64,000 nucleotides of DNA from Comamonadaceae bacterium (GTDB lineage Bacteria > Pseudomonadota > Gammaproteobacteria > Burkholderiales > Burkholderiaceae_C): the NCBI GenBank assembly GCA_003599455.1, contig QZKF01000055.1:39312-103311 (forward strand), written 5' to 3'. The translations under genes were made by a program, and so were the position numbers. The notes under the pieces were generated by a model. The model had not been told where the DNA came from. It worked only from the letters and a program-made list of their open reading frames with translations, and did not search any database. The first letter of the stretch is position 1. Each line of letters starts with the position of its first letter. Positions 42,595 through 52,829 of this stretch are shown one piece after another.

Positions 42595-43773
42595 ATGACC
42601 GCCGCCATCCCCCGCCACGTCCTGCCCATCCTGGTGCTGGCCCAGTTCCTGGGCACCTCGCTCTGGTTCGCGGTCAACGCGGTCATGCCCGACCTGCAGC
42701 GCGAGCTGGGCTGGCCCACCAGCGCCGTGGGCACGCTGACCTCGTCGCTGCAGTTCGGCTTCATCCTGGGCACGCTGGTGTTTGCCCTGCTGGCCATTGC
42801 CGACCGCTTCGCGCCGCGCCGCGTGTTCCTGGTGTGCGCGCTGGCGGGCGCGGCCTGCACCGTGGGCGCGTGGTGGACCGTGCGCGACTACACGGCGCTG
42901 CTGGGCTGGCGCTTTGCCACCGGCTTCTTTCTCGCGGGCATCTACCCGGTGGGCATGAAGATCGCCGCGCAGTGGTACACGCGCGGCCTGGGTGGCGCGC
43001 TCGGCCTGCTGATCGGCGCGCTGGTGCTGGGCTCGGCCAGCGCGCACGCGCTGCGCGCGCTCAGCGGCGCCCTGCCCTGGCCCACGCTCATGCTCGGCGT
43101 GGCCGCGCTCGCCGCGGCCGGCGGGTTGCTGCTGTTCTTTGGCACCACCGACCCGCCGCATGCGCAGGCCCGGGTGACGGTGCTGCAGTGGCGCGCGCTG
43201 GCCACGCTGTGGACCGATGCGCGCGTGCGCAGCTCGGTGCTAGGCTACTTCGGTCACATGTGGGAGCTCTACACCATGTGGGTGATGGTGCCGCTGGTGC
43301 TGGCCACGCGGCTGCAGGGCAGCGATCTGTCGTGGGCCGCGTTCTTCGTGCTGGGCGCGGGCGTGATCGGCTGCGCGGGCGGCGGCTGGGTGGCCCAGCG
43401 CTGGGGCAGCGCGCGCGTGGCGGGCACGCAGCTCGCCACCAGCGGCCTGTGCTGCCTGGCCGCGCCCTGGATGATCGGCGCGCCCACCGCGCTGTTCTTC
43501 GCCTGGCTGGTGCTCTGGGGCATCACCGTCTCGGGCGACTCGCCGCAGTTCTCCACGCTCACCGCGCGCAACGCGCCGCCGCAGGCCGTGGGCAGCGTGC
43601 TCACGCTCACCAACAGCATCGGTTTCGCGATCTCGATCGTGAGCATCCTGCTGTTCGTTTCGCTGGCCGAACGCATTGCGCTGGGCGCGCTGCTGCCCTG
43701 GCTGGCGCTCGGGCCGGCGCTGGGCCTGTGGGCGCTGCGCCCGCTGTGGCGCGAGGAAGCTCAGCACGCCTGA
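42595..43773 (+). CDS. MFS transporter
   Basis: 392 residues with 12 predicted spans; NVAMPDLQ-type segment at about 35, the loop-2/3 motif reads ADRFAPRRVFLV, and the second half restarts near residue 205 (SVLGYFGHMWELYTMW). Substrate unknown. It shares with position 50773 an exact 24-bp stretch of its 3' end. Cotranscribed with the XRE regulator. Confidence 0.85.
   Translation: MTAAIPRHVLPILVLAQFLGTSLWFAVNAVMPDLQRELGWPTSAVGTLTSSLQFGFILGTLVFALLAIADRFAPRRVFLVCALAGAACTVGAWWTVRDYTALLGWRFATGFFLAGIYPVGMKIAAQWYTRGLGGALGLLIGALVLGSASAHALRALSGALPWPTLMLGVAALAAAGGLLLFFGTTDPPHAQARVTVLQWRALATLWTDARVRSSVLGYFGHMWELYTMWVMVPLVLATRLQGSDLSWAAFFVLGAGVIGCAGGGWVAQRWGSARVAGTQLATSGLCCLAAPWMIGAPTALFFAWLVLWGITVSGDSPQFSTLTARNAPPQAVGSVLTLTNSIGFAISIVSILLFVSLAERIALGALLPWLALGPALGLWALRPLWREEAQHA
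43735..43758 (+). repeat. 24-bp direct repeat, left copy (inside MFS 3' end)
   Basis: Identical to 50773-50796. It encodes the residues LRPLWREE near the MFS C-terminus; here followed by AQHA and a stop. See the right copy. Confidence 0.8.
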
Positions 43774-43780
43774 TGGGGCC

Positions 43781-44941
43781 TCAGTGGGCCAGGTGCTGGG
43801 CCACCTTTTTCAGCAGGATGTCTCGGTTGAAGGGCTTGGCCAGGAAGCCTACGGCGCCCGCCTTGCGGCTGTCCACGATCACCTGCTTTTCGATCTGGCC
43901 GGTGAGCATGATCACCGGAATATCCACGTTGAACTGGCCGGCCTTAAGCTCGCGCGTGAGCAAGATGCCGTTGGAGTCCGGCAACAGGACGTCCATCAGG
44001 ATCAGGTCGGGCCGGTTCGTGGTCATGAAAAGCTTGGCATCTGCCGCGGTGCCCACTGCTTCGACGTCGTATTGCGCGCTGATGAGCACCTGCTTGAGCA
44101 AACGTCGCATGAACACATCGTCATCCACGACCAACAGTTGCGGGCGGCTCAGTTTGGCGCGGTGCACCATGGCCTGGGTGGCTTTCAGCGGTTCGGCCAG
44201 TTCGCTGGTGATGGTGTCCACCCAATCCTGCACTGGTTTCGCCGCCTGCACCACGTGTTCCAGCGTGGGAATCAAGGACTCGCGCTGCAGATTGCCAAAG
44301 GCTTGTTCCACGCGCGAGGCGTCGCGCACCGTCAGCGCGTTGTCCAGACCGTTGGCCAGGATGCGCTCGGACAGGCCACCCATCGCGCGGCTGATCGAAG
44401 CCTGGGCCATGCGCGCAGTGGTTTGGGCGTTCTGCGCATGCACCCGACCCAGCTTCACCTGCTGCGCGAGCTGCTCCTCCAGTGCCTCGGCACGGCGGGC
44501 CAAGGTGGCCAGCTCGGACAGCGGCTCAAGCGCCTGTTCCTGATCCAGGGCGCACAGCGCCAGGTGAGCCGACATGGCCAACCGCCTGGCGTCGTGCACC
44601 AGAGGCCAGAACAGCACATAGTCGTCAAACACCTCCTGCACGCAGAGATCGAAGGCGCGTCGCACGCTTTCCTTGTCGCACAGCAGCAGCGTTCGGTGCG
44701 CCAAAGACTGGATCACCTCGCTGCGCCGATACAGGCCCAGGTAGAAGCGCTCGCAGGCTTCCAGCGATTTGAAGGCCAACACCAGCAGTTGTGGCTTGAT
44801 CCCGTCGAACATCGCGTCCGACTTCGCCGGGTCTGTTGCGGCCTCCACATGCGGGTAACGTTCGCGCAGCATGCCGCAAACCTGCTCTGCGTCCACCGCG
44901 TTGTCGCCTACAACGAGGATGCGCGCTTCCTTGTGCTTCAT
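43781..44941 (-). CDS. Response regulator with degenerate N-terminal and intact C-terminal receiver
   Basis: 386 residues. The C-terminal receiver (residues 265-386) is complete: LLVVDDD, LILMDVLLP, VIMLTGQ and FLAKPF. The N-terminal receiver-like half starts ILVVGDN but the phospho-acceptor position reads LLVLAFKSL, so it cannot be phosphorylated normally. The middle is a helical linker (QAQTTARMAQASISRAM). No output domain. 27 bp downstream of the hybrid kinase, its probable partner. Confidence 0.88.
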   Translation of the reverse strand: MKHKEARILVVGDNAVDAEQVCGMLRERYPHVEAATDPAKSDAMFDGIKPQLLVLAFKSLEACERFYLGLYRRSEVIQSLAHRTLLLCDKESVRRAFDLCVQEVFDDYVLFWPLVHDARRLAMSAHLALCALDQEQALEPLSELATLARRAEALEEQLAQQVKLGRVHAQNAQTTARMAQASISRAMGGLSERILANGLDNALTVRDASRVEQAFGNLQRESLIPTLEHVVQAAKPVQDWVDTITSELAEPLKATQAMVHRAKLSRPQLLVVDDDVFMRRLLKQVLISAQYDVEAVGTAADAKLFMTTNRPDLILMDVLLPDSNGILLTRELKAGQFNVDIPVIMLTGQIEKQVIVDSRKAGAVGFLAKPFNRDILLKKVAQHLAH

Positions 44942-44968
44942 CGTCAGCTCCGGGTTGGTTCGTTCGGT

Positions 44969-47164
44969 TCAATCGGCAGCGTTTGAATGCTGCAATCTCC
45001 CGTGAGCGGACAACCGGGTCATGACATGGGCGAGCGCGTCCTCCAACTGGGCCATGAGCCTGTGCATCTCGCCGGGGCTGCAGTGGGGACCAGCGCGCTC
45101 GATGCGGCTGCAGCACTCGCCCAGCGCCACGGCGCCAATCATGCGACAGGAGGACGAGAGACGGTGGGCCAGGTTGGACAAGGTCACCGTGTTGCCGCTG
45201 CTGGCGGCACGGCGCATCTCGTCCACGGTATTGAGGGCCGCCACAACGAATCGCTGGCGGAATTCGGCCAGCAGCTCGGGTTCATCACCGACCAGACGCG
45301 CCAGCGCCTGGTCGTCGTAGACGCAGGGGCCGAGCTCGACTTCGAGCACATCCACTTCTTCACAGTCCACCGCGCCGAACCAGGACGAGGTGGGCGCGTC
45401 GTTCGCCGGCAACCACCGCTTGACCATCTCGCCCAACTGGTCGGTCCGAACCGGCTTGCTGAGGTAGTCGTCCATGCCGGCCGAGCGACAGCGTTCGATC
45501 TCGCCATTCAAGGCATTGGCCGACAAGGCCACGATCGGCAGGCGCGATTCACCTGTTTCCTCGCCGCGAATGGTGGTGGCCAGCGTGTAGCCGTCGATAC
45601 CCGGCATGTGAAGATCGGTGAGCAGCAAGGCATGGCGCTGGGTGGTTCGCCCCGCGCGCCAAAGTGCCAGGGCTTCGAGTCCATCGCTGACCATCTCCAC
45701 CGACAACCCCAGCAGCGCGAGCTGGTGCCCGATCACTTTCTGGTTGACGGAATTGTCTTCGGCCACCAGCACCAGCGGGCCACCGGATGGCACAAAGTGC
45801 GGCCCGGTGCGCGTGACCATGGCGAGCTTGTCGTCGGCCATGCGCTGGGGGGCCGACGTGGGCTGGAAAGGCAGGATCACGGTGAAGGTGGAGCCCTGGC
45901 CCGCCTCGCTGTCGGCCTTGACCCATCCCCCCATCAAACCAGCCAGCCGCTTGCAGATCGACAGGCCCAGCCCGGTGCCGCCGAAACGCCGCGTGGTGGC
46001 GCTTTCGGCCTGCACAAAGGGCTGGAAGATGCGTTGCATCACCTCGGGTGTCATGCCGATGCCGTTGTCAACCACGCTCAGCTCCAGGTGCCCGGGCAAG
46101 TCTGGCCCGCAGGGCTGCACCCGAAGCACCACCCGACCTGCTCGACCCATGCCAGCCGAGAATTTGATGGCGTTGCCGAGCAGGTTGTTGAGAATCTGGC
46201 GCAGCCGTGTCCCGTCGCTCAGGATCCAGTCGGGCAAGCCGGGTGCCACATCCACCTGCAGATCGACTCCCTGGGATGTGGCGGTGGAACGCAAGGCGTT
46301 GCACACACTGTCGGTGAGTCGCACCAACGAAACTGCTTCGCTTTGCAGTTTGAGCTGACCGGCTTCGATCTTGGAGAAGTCCAGGATGTCATCAATGATG
46401 GTCAGAAGGCCCATCGCCGATTCGCAAACGGTGTCGATCAGGTCCCGCTGGTAGGCCGTGAGCTCCGAGTGCTGCAACAAGTCGAGACTGCCCACCACGC
46501 CATTCATGGGCGTGCGGATCTCGTGGCTCATGGTGGCGAGAAACGCGCTCTTGGCTTCGCTGGCAGCCTCGGCCGCGCGGCGCGCTTCCACCAGCGCCGC
46601 AGTGCGCTGCTCCACAAGATGTTCCAGGTGGAGCTGGTGGCGTTCCAGTTCTTCGGTCAGGCGCCGCTTTTCGGTCACAGTCAGTTGCGTTTGCAGCCAG
46701 TGCTCGGCCGCACGCGCGAGGTCAATCAGCGTGTGGCGCTGCGCTGCAGAGAGTTGACGCGGGGCGTGGTCGATCACGCAGAGCGTGCCCATGGAATGAC
46801 CTTCCACCGACAGCGGCACGCCGGCGTAGAAAACCACGTGCGGATCGCCAGTCACCAACGGGTTGCCGACGAACCTCGTGTCCAGCCGCGCATCGTTCAC
46901 CTCGAACAGCTCGGTCTGCAGAATGGCGTGGGCACAAAACGCCAGCTCGCGCGGGGTCTGCTGCACATCCAGACCATGGCGCGCCTTGAACCACTGGCGC
47001 AGGTCATCGACCAGGCTCACCAGCGAAACGGGGCAACCGGTCAGCTCGGCAGCAGCCCGCACGATGCCGTCGAGCACGGGGTCGGCTGGCGTGTCCACCA
47101 CGCCAAGGGAATCAAGGATGTCCAGACGCCGGGCTTCGCCGGGAGTCAGGGGAGCGGATTGCAT
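44969..47164 (-). CDS. GAF-containing hybrid histidine kinase with receiver and HPt
   Basis: 731 residues: GAF 20-160 ([20 protein letters not shown]), coiled linker, HisKA with His214 in [11 protein letters not shown], HATPase ([32 protein letters not shown]), receiver about 485-600 ([22 protein letters not shown]) and an HPt domain about 640-720 ([14 protein letters not shown]). A full phosphorelay in one chain, likely feeding the receiver protein downstream. Confidence 0.94.
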   Translation of the reverse strand: MQSAPLTPGEARRLDILDSLGVVDTPADPVLDGIVRAAAELTGCPVSLVSLVDDLRQWFKARHGLDVQQTPRELAFCAHAILQTELFEVNDARLDTRFVGNPLVTGDPHVVFYAGVPLSVEGHSMGTLCVIDHAPRQLSAAQRHTLIDLARAAEHWLQTQLTVTEKRRLTEELERHQLHLEHLVEQRTAALVEARRAAEAASEAKSAFLATMSHEIRTPMNGVVGSLDLLQHSELTAYQRDLIDTVCESAMGLLTIIDDILDFSKIEAGQLKLQSEAVSLVRLTDSVCNALRSTATSQGVDLQVDVAPGLPDWILSDGTRLRQILNNLLGNAIKFSAGMGRAGRVVLRVQPCGPDLPGHLELSVVDNGIGMTPEVMQRIFQPFVQAESATTRRFGGTGLGLSICKRLAGLMGGWVKADSEAGQGSTFTVILPFQPTSAPQRMADDKLAMVTRTGPHFVPSGGPLVLVAEDNSVNQKVIGHQLALLGLSVEMVSDGLEALALWRAGRTTQRHALLLTDLHMPGIDGYTLATTIRGEETGESRLPIVALSANALNGEIERCRSAGMDDYLSKPVRTDQLGEMVKRWLPANDAPTSSWFGAVDCEEVDVLEVELGPCVYDDQALARLVGDEPELLAEFRQRFVVAALNTVDEMRRAASSGNTVTLSNLAHRLSSSCRMIGAVALGECCSRIERAGPHCSPGEMHRLMAQLEDALAHVMTRLSAHGRLQHSNAAD

Positions 47165-47414
47165 GACGTTGTCTCGATGGGTTTGCAGAAGACAGACGGC
47201 CCGGACTGCGAGTGCGCCAGAAAGCGCTTGTGCGCAGGCATCCGCGCGCCGTCCATGGAAAGGTCGGACACGCCGACCCACATCTGCGACAGACTTTAAA
47301 AAGGCTGCTGCTCGCGGTCTGTAGGGAGTTCTCGATGCGCCCCGTAGGTCGATCGTGTTGTCGATCTTTCCGTGTTTTCCATCGCGCAAGGCGATGCGGG
47401 TTTGACGCCGCGAA

Positions 47415-48053
47415 TCAGGCGTTCCCGGCGTCGATCAAACCGCTTCGGATGGCAAAGCGCACCAAGGCGGGCACGTCGGGCGTGGCCAGCTTTGCCATGA
47501 TGCGACTGCGGTATGAGTCCACCGTTTTGGGCGACAAGTGCAATGCGCGTCCGATCTCGGTGCTGGACTGCCCCTGCACCACCATCAGCACGATCTGGCG
47601 CTCGCGCACCGAGAGCGTGTCCAAGGCATCGTCGCCCGGTGCCGTGAAGCCCTGCACGGCGAGCTCGGCCACATCCGGACCCAGGAAACGCTGCCCATTG
47701 CTCACCGCATCGACCGCCTGCAGCAGCTGGGAGGCGGGGGAGCCCTTGAGCACATACCCCACCGCGCCCAGCCTCAGCGCCTCGGCCACGTGGCGCGGCT
47801 GGGCCGACATGGTCAGCACGATCGAGCGCACCTCCGGCGCCCGGCGCTGCAGCTCGGCCAGCAACTCAAAACCCGAGCGCTGGCCCAGGTGCAGATCGAG
47901 CAGCACCACCACCGGCCCGAGTTCACGCAATTGGGCCAGCGCTTGCGTCGGATCGGCGGACTCGCCTACCACGCGGTGTCCGGCGGCTTCCAGCAACGCC
48001 CGCAACCCGTCACGCATGAGCGTGTGGTCGTCGATCAGGTAGAGATTGCTCAT
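47415..48053 (-). CDS. NarL/FixJ-family response regulator
   Basis: 212 residues. Receiver 1-120 (YLIDDHTLMRDGL, VVLLDLHLGQ, VLTMSAQ, YVLKGSP) and LuxR helix-turn-helix at about 145-200 (LSVRERQIVLMVVQGQSSTEIGRAL). Overlaps the stop of the PAS kinase by four bases (ATGA), making a clear pair. Confidence 0.94.
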   Translation of the reverse strand: MSNLYLIDDHTLMRDGLRALLEAAGHRVVGESADPTQALAQLRELGPVVVLLDLHLGQRSGFELLAELQRRAPEVRSIVLTMSAQPRHVAEALRLGAVGYVLKGSPASQLLQAVDAVSNGQRFLGPDVAELAVQGFTAPGDDALDTLSVRERQIVLMVVQGQSSTEIGRALHLSPKTVDSYRSRIMAKLATPDVPALVRFAIRSGLIDAGNA

Positions 48054-50701
48054 GGCCCTGGCGATGTCCAGATAAGGCTGACGCGTGTGCCGCCGTCCGG
48101 TTCAGACGTGACGGAGCAGCTCGCGCCAATGGAAGCGGCCCGCTCCCGCATGCCCACGATGCCCAGATGGCCCGGTCGGCCAAGCTGCATGTCGGGTGCA
48201 ATGCCCACACCGTCGTCAACGACATCCACGTTGAGCCGGTGCGCATCGCCTTCCAGCAGCACCCGGATCAGCGACGCGTTGGCGTGGAGCCGGGCATTGG
48301 CAATGGCTTCACGCACCACCATGAAGGTGCTGTACTCCACGTCGGCGGGCCAGCGCTGGCTGTACAGACGATCGGCCACTTCCAGCAGCACATCGGTGCC
48401 CGATGCCGACAGTGCGACCCGGATTTCGTTGTCCAGCGCAGCAGCCAGTCCCTGTTCCTCGAGCAAGGGAGGACGCAGTTCGGCCAGCACCTTGCGCACG
48501 TCCAGCACCGCCTGCGCCAGCACACCCGAAAGATGCTGGCACTGTTCCGCCAGCACCGGCGGCAGGTTCTCGCCCGCCATGATCAGCAAGGTGTCGAGAT
48601 TCAGTCGAGCCACCGCCAGTGACTGGCCCAGGTTGTCGTGCAGCGCCTGGGCCAGGCGCTGGGTGGTGTTCCTTTCCTGCTCCATCAACCGCTGATTGAG
48701 TTCGGAGAGTTCCAACTGGTGGGTGATCAGCGCGGTCTGCGCAGCGCGGCGATCGGTGATGTCGCGCAGCACGGCAATGTAGCGGTCGGGGTCGAGCGCG
48801 CGCGCGCTCACCTCCACCGGCACAACCGTGCCATCCCGACGCACGACGTTCCATTCCGCCAGCGGACCTGTGCCGGATGGTTGGGTCTTCAGTGTGTCGG
48901 GCGGAACGGTCGGCTGCTGATCCGCCAGCAAGGCCTGCAGCGACATGTTGAGCAGACTGTCACCCGGGTAGCCCAGCATGTTCATGGCTTGTGGATTGGC
49001 GTCCAGGATGCGGTTGCTGGCGTCGATCAGCAGCACACCATCGGCCAGCTGCTCGAACAGCCGGCGCCTGTAGGCCTCGGATTCACGCAGTGCGGCCTCT
49101 GCCCTCTTGCGCGGGGTGATGTCGACCGTCGTGCCGGCCATGTAGACGGCCCGCCCGGCGGCGTTCCACTCGGCCAGTCCACGAACATGCATCCAGCGCC
49201 ATTCGCCCCACGCATCACTGATGCGGAACTCCAGGTCAAACGGCGCCCGGTTCGTGAGGTGGCAACGCACCGCATCGTGATGCCGGGCCCGGTCCTCGGG
49301 ATGGATCATTGTGCCCAGGCGGCGGCTGCGATAGTCCGCAGCCGATACCGGTTCAAAACCCAGCTGCAACCAGAAATCGTCGCTGAAGCCGAGCCGGTCG
49401 CTCACCAGGTCCCAGTCCCACACCTGACCACTGGCGGCGGCCAACCGGTAGCGCTGTTCGCTGCGCCGCAAACTGGCTTCGCTGTCGCGCAAGGCCTGTT
49501 CACTCTCCACCAGATCGGTGACATCCAGCGCAATACCCTGCACATAGGGAGGACTTCCGTCGGCGGGGTCAATCCGGGAGGAACGGTCGCGAAAATGGCG
49601 CCACTTGCCCTGCGCGTCGCGCAGGCGGTACTGAATCTGGTGGTCAACACCATTCACGTATTCATACGACAGTGCAGCCACCGCGCGTTCGCAGTCGTCG
49701 GGGTGAAGCGCCTTGGTCCACGCCAGCGGGTCGGCCATCCATTCGCTCACCGTGTAGCCGAGGATGCGGATGGACGGACTGACGTACAGCGTGCGATACG
49801 GAGGTTCGAGAGATGCACGGTAGATCAGTGCCGGTGTCTGCTCGGTCAGCAGGCGGAAGTCACGCTCGCGGTCGAGCAGCAGGCGCTCGAACAGCTTGCG
49901 TTCCGTGATGTCGTTGCAGAAGATCGAAATTCCCTCCGGCGAAGGGAAAACGCGCCCTTCAAACCACCGGTCCCAGGGCGCATAGAACGCCTCGAAGACT
50001 TCCGACTGCTGGGTTCGCAATGCCCTGTCGTACGCACGGTGAAACACTTGCGCATGCTCCAGCTCGTACTCGTCCCAGATGTATCGGCCGATCAGCTGTT
50101 CGACCCGATCACGCTGGAGCAGGCGCAAGGCAGGCAAATTTAGGTAGGTGAAACGCATGTCCTTGTCGAGCGCAAAGATCGCGTCGCCCACCCGATTGAT
50201 CACATGGTCCAGCAATTCGCGCGCGGCATCCATTTCCTGCAGGGCATGCTCGGCCTGGCGCTGCAGGGCAACCTGCGCGGTCACCTCGGTCGCCACCACC
50301 AGGCGTGCCGGTCGTTCTTCCCAATGCAGGTCGCTGGAGGTGATGTCGACATCGATCAGGCTGCCGTCTTTCAACCGATGCTGCCAGCGCTTCGTCAGCC
50401 GCTGGCCATCGGGACCGACAGGGTCACGATCGATCTCCTCCGCCGTCGCACCTTGGCCTTGTGGCGCGCACCGGATGTCCATGACGCTGAGTTGCAGGAA
50501 TTCCTCGCAGGAATAGCCGTAACGCGCGACGGCCGCCGCGTTGACGGCCAGAATGCGTTTGCTGGCCTGGTCGAACACCCACATCGGCTGCGGGTGGGCA
50601 TCGAACAGCAGCCGATAGCGCTGTTCACCATTCCAGGGCGCGCCACGGGTCTCTGCAAGCCCCGTTCTCCGGAGCGATGGGTGGTCCTTGGGCGCAGGCA
50701 T
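48050..50701 (-). CDS. Multi-PAS sensor histidine kinase (HisKA_3 type)
   Basis: About 883 residues, cytoplasmic. At least five PAS units are visible, e.g. YRLLFDAHPQPMWVFDQASK, LALDKDMRF-type, ALIYRASLEPPYRTLYVSPS, RFEPVSAADYRSRR and DGVLLIDASNRILDANPQAM. The kinase is of the HisKA_3/NarX type (RLAQALHDNLGQSLAVARLN, ATPase VDVVDDGVGIA). It is paired with the following NarL-type regulator. The start is not decided by a ribosome site; ATG 50701 opens with MPAPKDHPS. Confidence 0.92.
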   Translation of the reverse strand: MPAPKDHPSLRRTGLAETRGAPWNGEQRYRLLFDAHPQPMWVFDQASKRILAVNAAAVARYGYSCEEFLQLSVMDIRCAPQGQGATAEEIDRDPVGPDGQRLTKRWQHRLKDGSLIDVDITSSDLHWEERPARLVVATEVTAQVALQRQAEHALQEMDAARELLDHVINRVGDAIFALDKDMRFTYLNLPALRLLQRDRVEQLIGRYIWDEYELEHAQVFHRAYDRALRTQQSEVFEAFYAPWDRWFEGRVFPSPEGISIFCNDITERKLFERLLLDRERDFRLLTEQTPALIYRASLEPPYRTLYVSPSIRILGYTVSEWMADPLAWTKALHPDDCERAVAALSYEYVNGVDHQIQYRLRDAQGKWRHFRDRSSRIDPADGSPPYVQGIALDVTDLVESEQALRDSEASLRRSEQRYRLAAASGQVWDWDLVSDRLGFSDDFWLQLGFEPVSAADYRSRRLGTMIHPEDRARHHDAVRCHLTNRAPFDLEFRISDAWGEWRWMHVRGLAEWNAAGRAVYMAGTTVDITPRKRAEAALRESEAYRRRLFEQLADGVLLIDASNRILDANPQAMNMLGYPGDSLLNMSLQALLADQQPTVPPDTLKTQPSGTGPLAEWNVVRRDGTVVPVEVSARALDPDRYIAVLRDITDRRAAQTALITHQLELSELNQRLMEQERNTTQRLAQALHDNLGQSLAVARLNLDTLLIMAGENLPPVLAEQCQHLSGVLAQAVLDVRKVLAELRPPLLEEQGLAAALDNEIRVALSASGTDVLLEVADRLYSQRWPADVEYSTFMVVREAIANARLHANASLIRVLLEGDAHRLNVDVVDDGVGIAPDMQLGRPGHLGIVGMRERAASIGASCSVTSEPDGGTRVSLIWTSPGP

Positions 50702-50772
50702 GAGGGTATTGTGCTCGCCGCGAGGCTCGCATTCCAGCCATGAGACGCTCACAACCGCCCGTGATCTCGACA

Positions 50773-50811
50773 CTGCGCCCGCTGTGGCGCGAGGAAACGC
50801 GGCGCGGCTAG
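50773..50811 (+). repeat. 24-bp direct repeat, right copy, with MFS-like tail and stop
   Basis: 50773-50796 is identical to the MFS 3' end at 43735-43758, in the same orientation, and reads on in frame as LRPLWREE, TRRG and a TAG at 50809-50811. That looks like the original 3' end of an MFS gene. It converges with the next gene, whose TAG (50808-50810) overlaps. Confidence 0.7.
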
Positions 50812-51242
50812 GTGTGTGCGCCATCGCCGCCCGACAGCGGCCGTTGCGCCCGGGCGACCGGCTGACCTGCGGCGAACGCCAGCAGGGACGCGCGCAGCAG
50901 TGCCATCGAGGGGCTGTCGTCGCGCAGCGCGGGCTGGCCGTTCTCGTCAAGGGGGTCCCGCGAATCGTCGAACACGTGCACCTGCGCCTGCGGCGCGGTG
51001 TCCGCCAGATACCGCAGCAAGGCTGGCACCAGCACGCTGTCGAGCGACAGGTCCAGGATCAGCAGGTGCTCGGGCAGGTGGGAGGCCTGCGCCATCGCAT
51101 CGAAGTAGGAATCGGCCGTGTCGATGCGGCAGCCCGGCAACCGCGACCACACGCAGCGGCGCAACGCGTCCCGGCGACGGCCGCTGCCGGTCACCAGCAG
51201 GACGAGCCGTGGATCGTTGTGGTGAAAAGCGCTGGGGGTCAT
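50808..51242 (-). CDS. Receiver-like hypothetical protein
   Basis: 144 residues. It has an alpha/beta layout resembling a receiver (LVLLVTGSGRRRDALRR, HLLILDLSLDSV, VHVFDDSRD), but the first acidic pair is missing, so phosphorylation is doubtful. Start MTPSAFHH at 51242 or MRDLEIN at 51263. It stands apart, between the two-component block and a DUF1328 gene. Its tail overlaps the MFS-like remnant. Confidence 0.55.
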   Translation of the reverse strand: MTPSAFHHNDPRLVLLVTGSGRRRDALRRCVWSRLPGCRIDTADSYFDAMAQASHLPEHLLILDLSLDSVLVPALLRYLADTAPQAQVHVFDDSRDPLDENGQPALRDDSPSMALLRASLLAFAAGQPVARAQRPLSGGDGAHT

Positions 51243-51318
51243 GTTGATTTCAAGGTCGCGCATGCGACGCAGTGTGCTGGAGGTGCTGGCTGCTGTCCGT
51301 GCGCTCGCACACATGACC

Positions 51319-51483
51319 TCAGCGCTTGCGGATCAGGCCGACGACGATCGAAACCAGCGCCAGGACCAGGAACACCACGAACAGCAGCTGGGCGATGCCC
51401 GCGGCGCTGGCGGCAATGCCGCCGAAACCCAGCACGGCGGCGATCAGTGCGATGACGAAAAAAACCACGGCGTAGTGCAGCAT
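51319..51483 (-). CDS. DUF1328 small membrane protein
   Basis: 54 residues, [20 protein letters not shown] and tail VVGLIRKR: the two-span DUF1328 (YtjA-type) pattern. GGAG six bases upstream supports the start. Such proteins are often stress-linked; the neighbouring CsbD and BON genes fit that. Confidence 0.9.
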   Translation of the reverse strand: MLHYAVVFFVIALIAAVLGFGGIAASAAGIAQLLFVVFLVLALVSIVVGLIRKR

Positions 51484-51635
51484 GAGAGGCTCCAGTGAAG
51501 GGTCGGCGGGCCAACCCGATGGGGTGTTCGCAACGACCGCCGCTGCGATGTCTTCACTGTAGGAGCGGGTGGCCGGCGCCGTTGCAAGCGCTCGCCGCAT
51601 GCGCAAGTAGGACTCCGCCGACGCGGCACCTCAGC

Positions 51636-52268
51636 TCACTGGATGAGGCCGTTCTTGAGCGCGTAGTAGGTGAGGTCGCTGTTGCTGGCGAGCTTGAGCT
51701 TCTCCAGCACGCGCGTGCGGTAGGTGCTCACGGTCTTGACACTCAGGAACATGGCCTCGGCCATGTTGCCGATGGTCTCGCCCCGGGCCAGGCGCAGGAA
51801 CACTTGCAGTTCGCGCTCCGACAGCAGCTCGTGCGGTGGGCGATCGCCCTCGCCCGCGGCGTTGTCCGCCAGCAGCTCGGCCACCGCCGGGCTGATGTAG
51901 CGCCGCCCGCGCGCCACGGTGCGGATCGCGTTGACGATGTCCTCGGGCGCGCAGTCCTTGTTGAGGTAACCGCTGGCGCCGTAGCGCAGCAGCGTGGTGG
52001 CGTACTGGGCTTCGGGGAAGCCGCTGAGGATCAGCACCGGCAGGTCGGGAAAGCGCGCCTTGATCGCCTGCAGCGCGTCCACGCCGCCGTGCTCCGGCAT
52101 GGACAGGTCCATCAGCAGCACGTCCACCTCGCCGGCGCGCACCAGCTCCAGCGCCTCGCGGCCGTTGTTGGCCTCGCCGGTCACCTTCAGGTCCACGTGC
52201 TCGCCGATGAACTGGCGCAGACCGGAGCGCACGATGGCGTGGTCGTCGACGATGCCTACCTTGATCAT
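51636..52268 (-). CDS. NarL/FixJ-family response regulator
   Basis: 210 residues. Receiver GIVDDHAIVRSGL, LLMDLSMPEHGG, LILSGFPEA, YLNKDCAPED; helix-turn-helix LSERELQVFLRLARGETIGN and FLSVKTVSTYRTRVLEKLKL. No kinase beside it; divergent from the CsbD/BON genes, which it may regulate. The partner kinase could be one of those at 54240-60259. Confidence 0.93.
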   Translation of the reverse strand: MIKVGIVDDHAIVRSGLRQFIGEHVDLKVTGEANNGREALELVRAGEVDVLLMDLSMPEHGGVDALQAIKARFPDLPVLILSGFPEAQYATTLLRYGASGYLNKDCAPEDIVNAIRTVARGRRYISPAVAELLADNAAGEGDRPPHELLSERELQVFLRLARGETIGNMAEAMFLSVKTVSTYRTRVLEKLKLASNSDLTYYALKNGLIQ

Positions 52269-52515
52269 GGGTTCCTCGGGGTTGGTGGGGGTGCCGCTGC
52301 AATTTAACAGGACGGTTTCGCGCCGGCAGTCGGACAGCTCCTACAAACGCGGCCCGGGCATCGGCGATGTCCTACACGCAGGCGGCGATCTGCCCGACAT
52401 CGCCCGGCGCGCCGAATTCATACAGTGACCTCACGGCACGACGCACACCGCGTCACAGCCGCCGCCGGTCTCCGGACCGGCGTTCACGCAACCGCAACCG
52501 TTCAAGGAGCACCGC

Positions 52516-52764
52516 ATGAATTGGGACCGCATTGAAGGCAACTGGAAACAGCTCAAGGGCCGGATGGTCGAGCAATGGGGCAAGCTGACCGACGACGACC
52601 TCGACGTCGTGGCCGGCCGCCGAGAACAGCTCGCCGGCAAGATCCAGGAACGCTATGGCGTGGCCAGGGACGAAGCCGAGCGCCAGGTCGCCGAATGGGA
52701 ACGCCGCGTCGGCGACGACTGGTTCGACGCCCCGGCCAGGAAGCGCCGCACCGAGAAGCTGTGA
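52516..52764 (+). CDS. CsbD-family stress protein
   Basis: 82 residues: MNWDRIEGNWKQLKGRMVEQ followed by WGKLTDDDLDVVAGRREQL, the CsbD signature. Small, highly charged helical protein found in general stress regulons; biochemical role unknown. Followed by two BON-domain lipoprotein genes on the same strand. Confidence 0.93.
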   Translation: MNWDRIEGNWKQLKGRMVEQWGKLTDDDLDVVAGRREQLAGKIQERYGVARDEAERQVAEWERRVGDDWFDAPARKRRTEKL

Positions 52765-52829
52765 CGCGCCACCCGTCCTCCGTTTTTCACCCGCCGGCCC
52801 CGGGCCGGCCCCCTCGAAAGGAACACACC

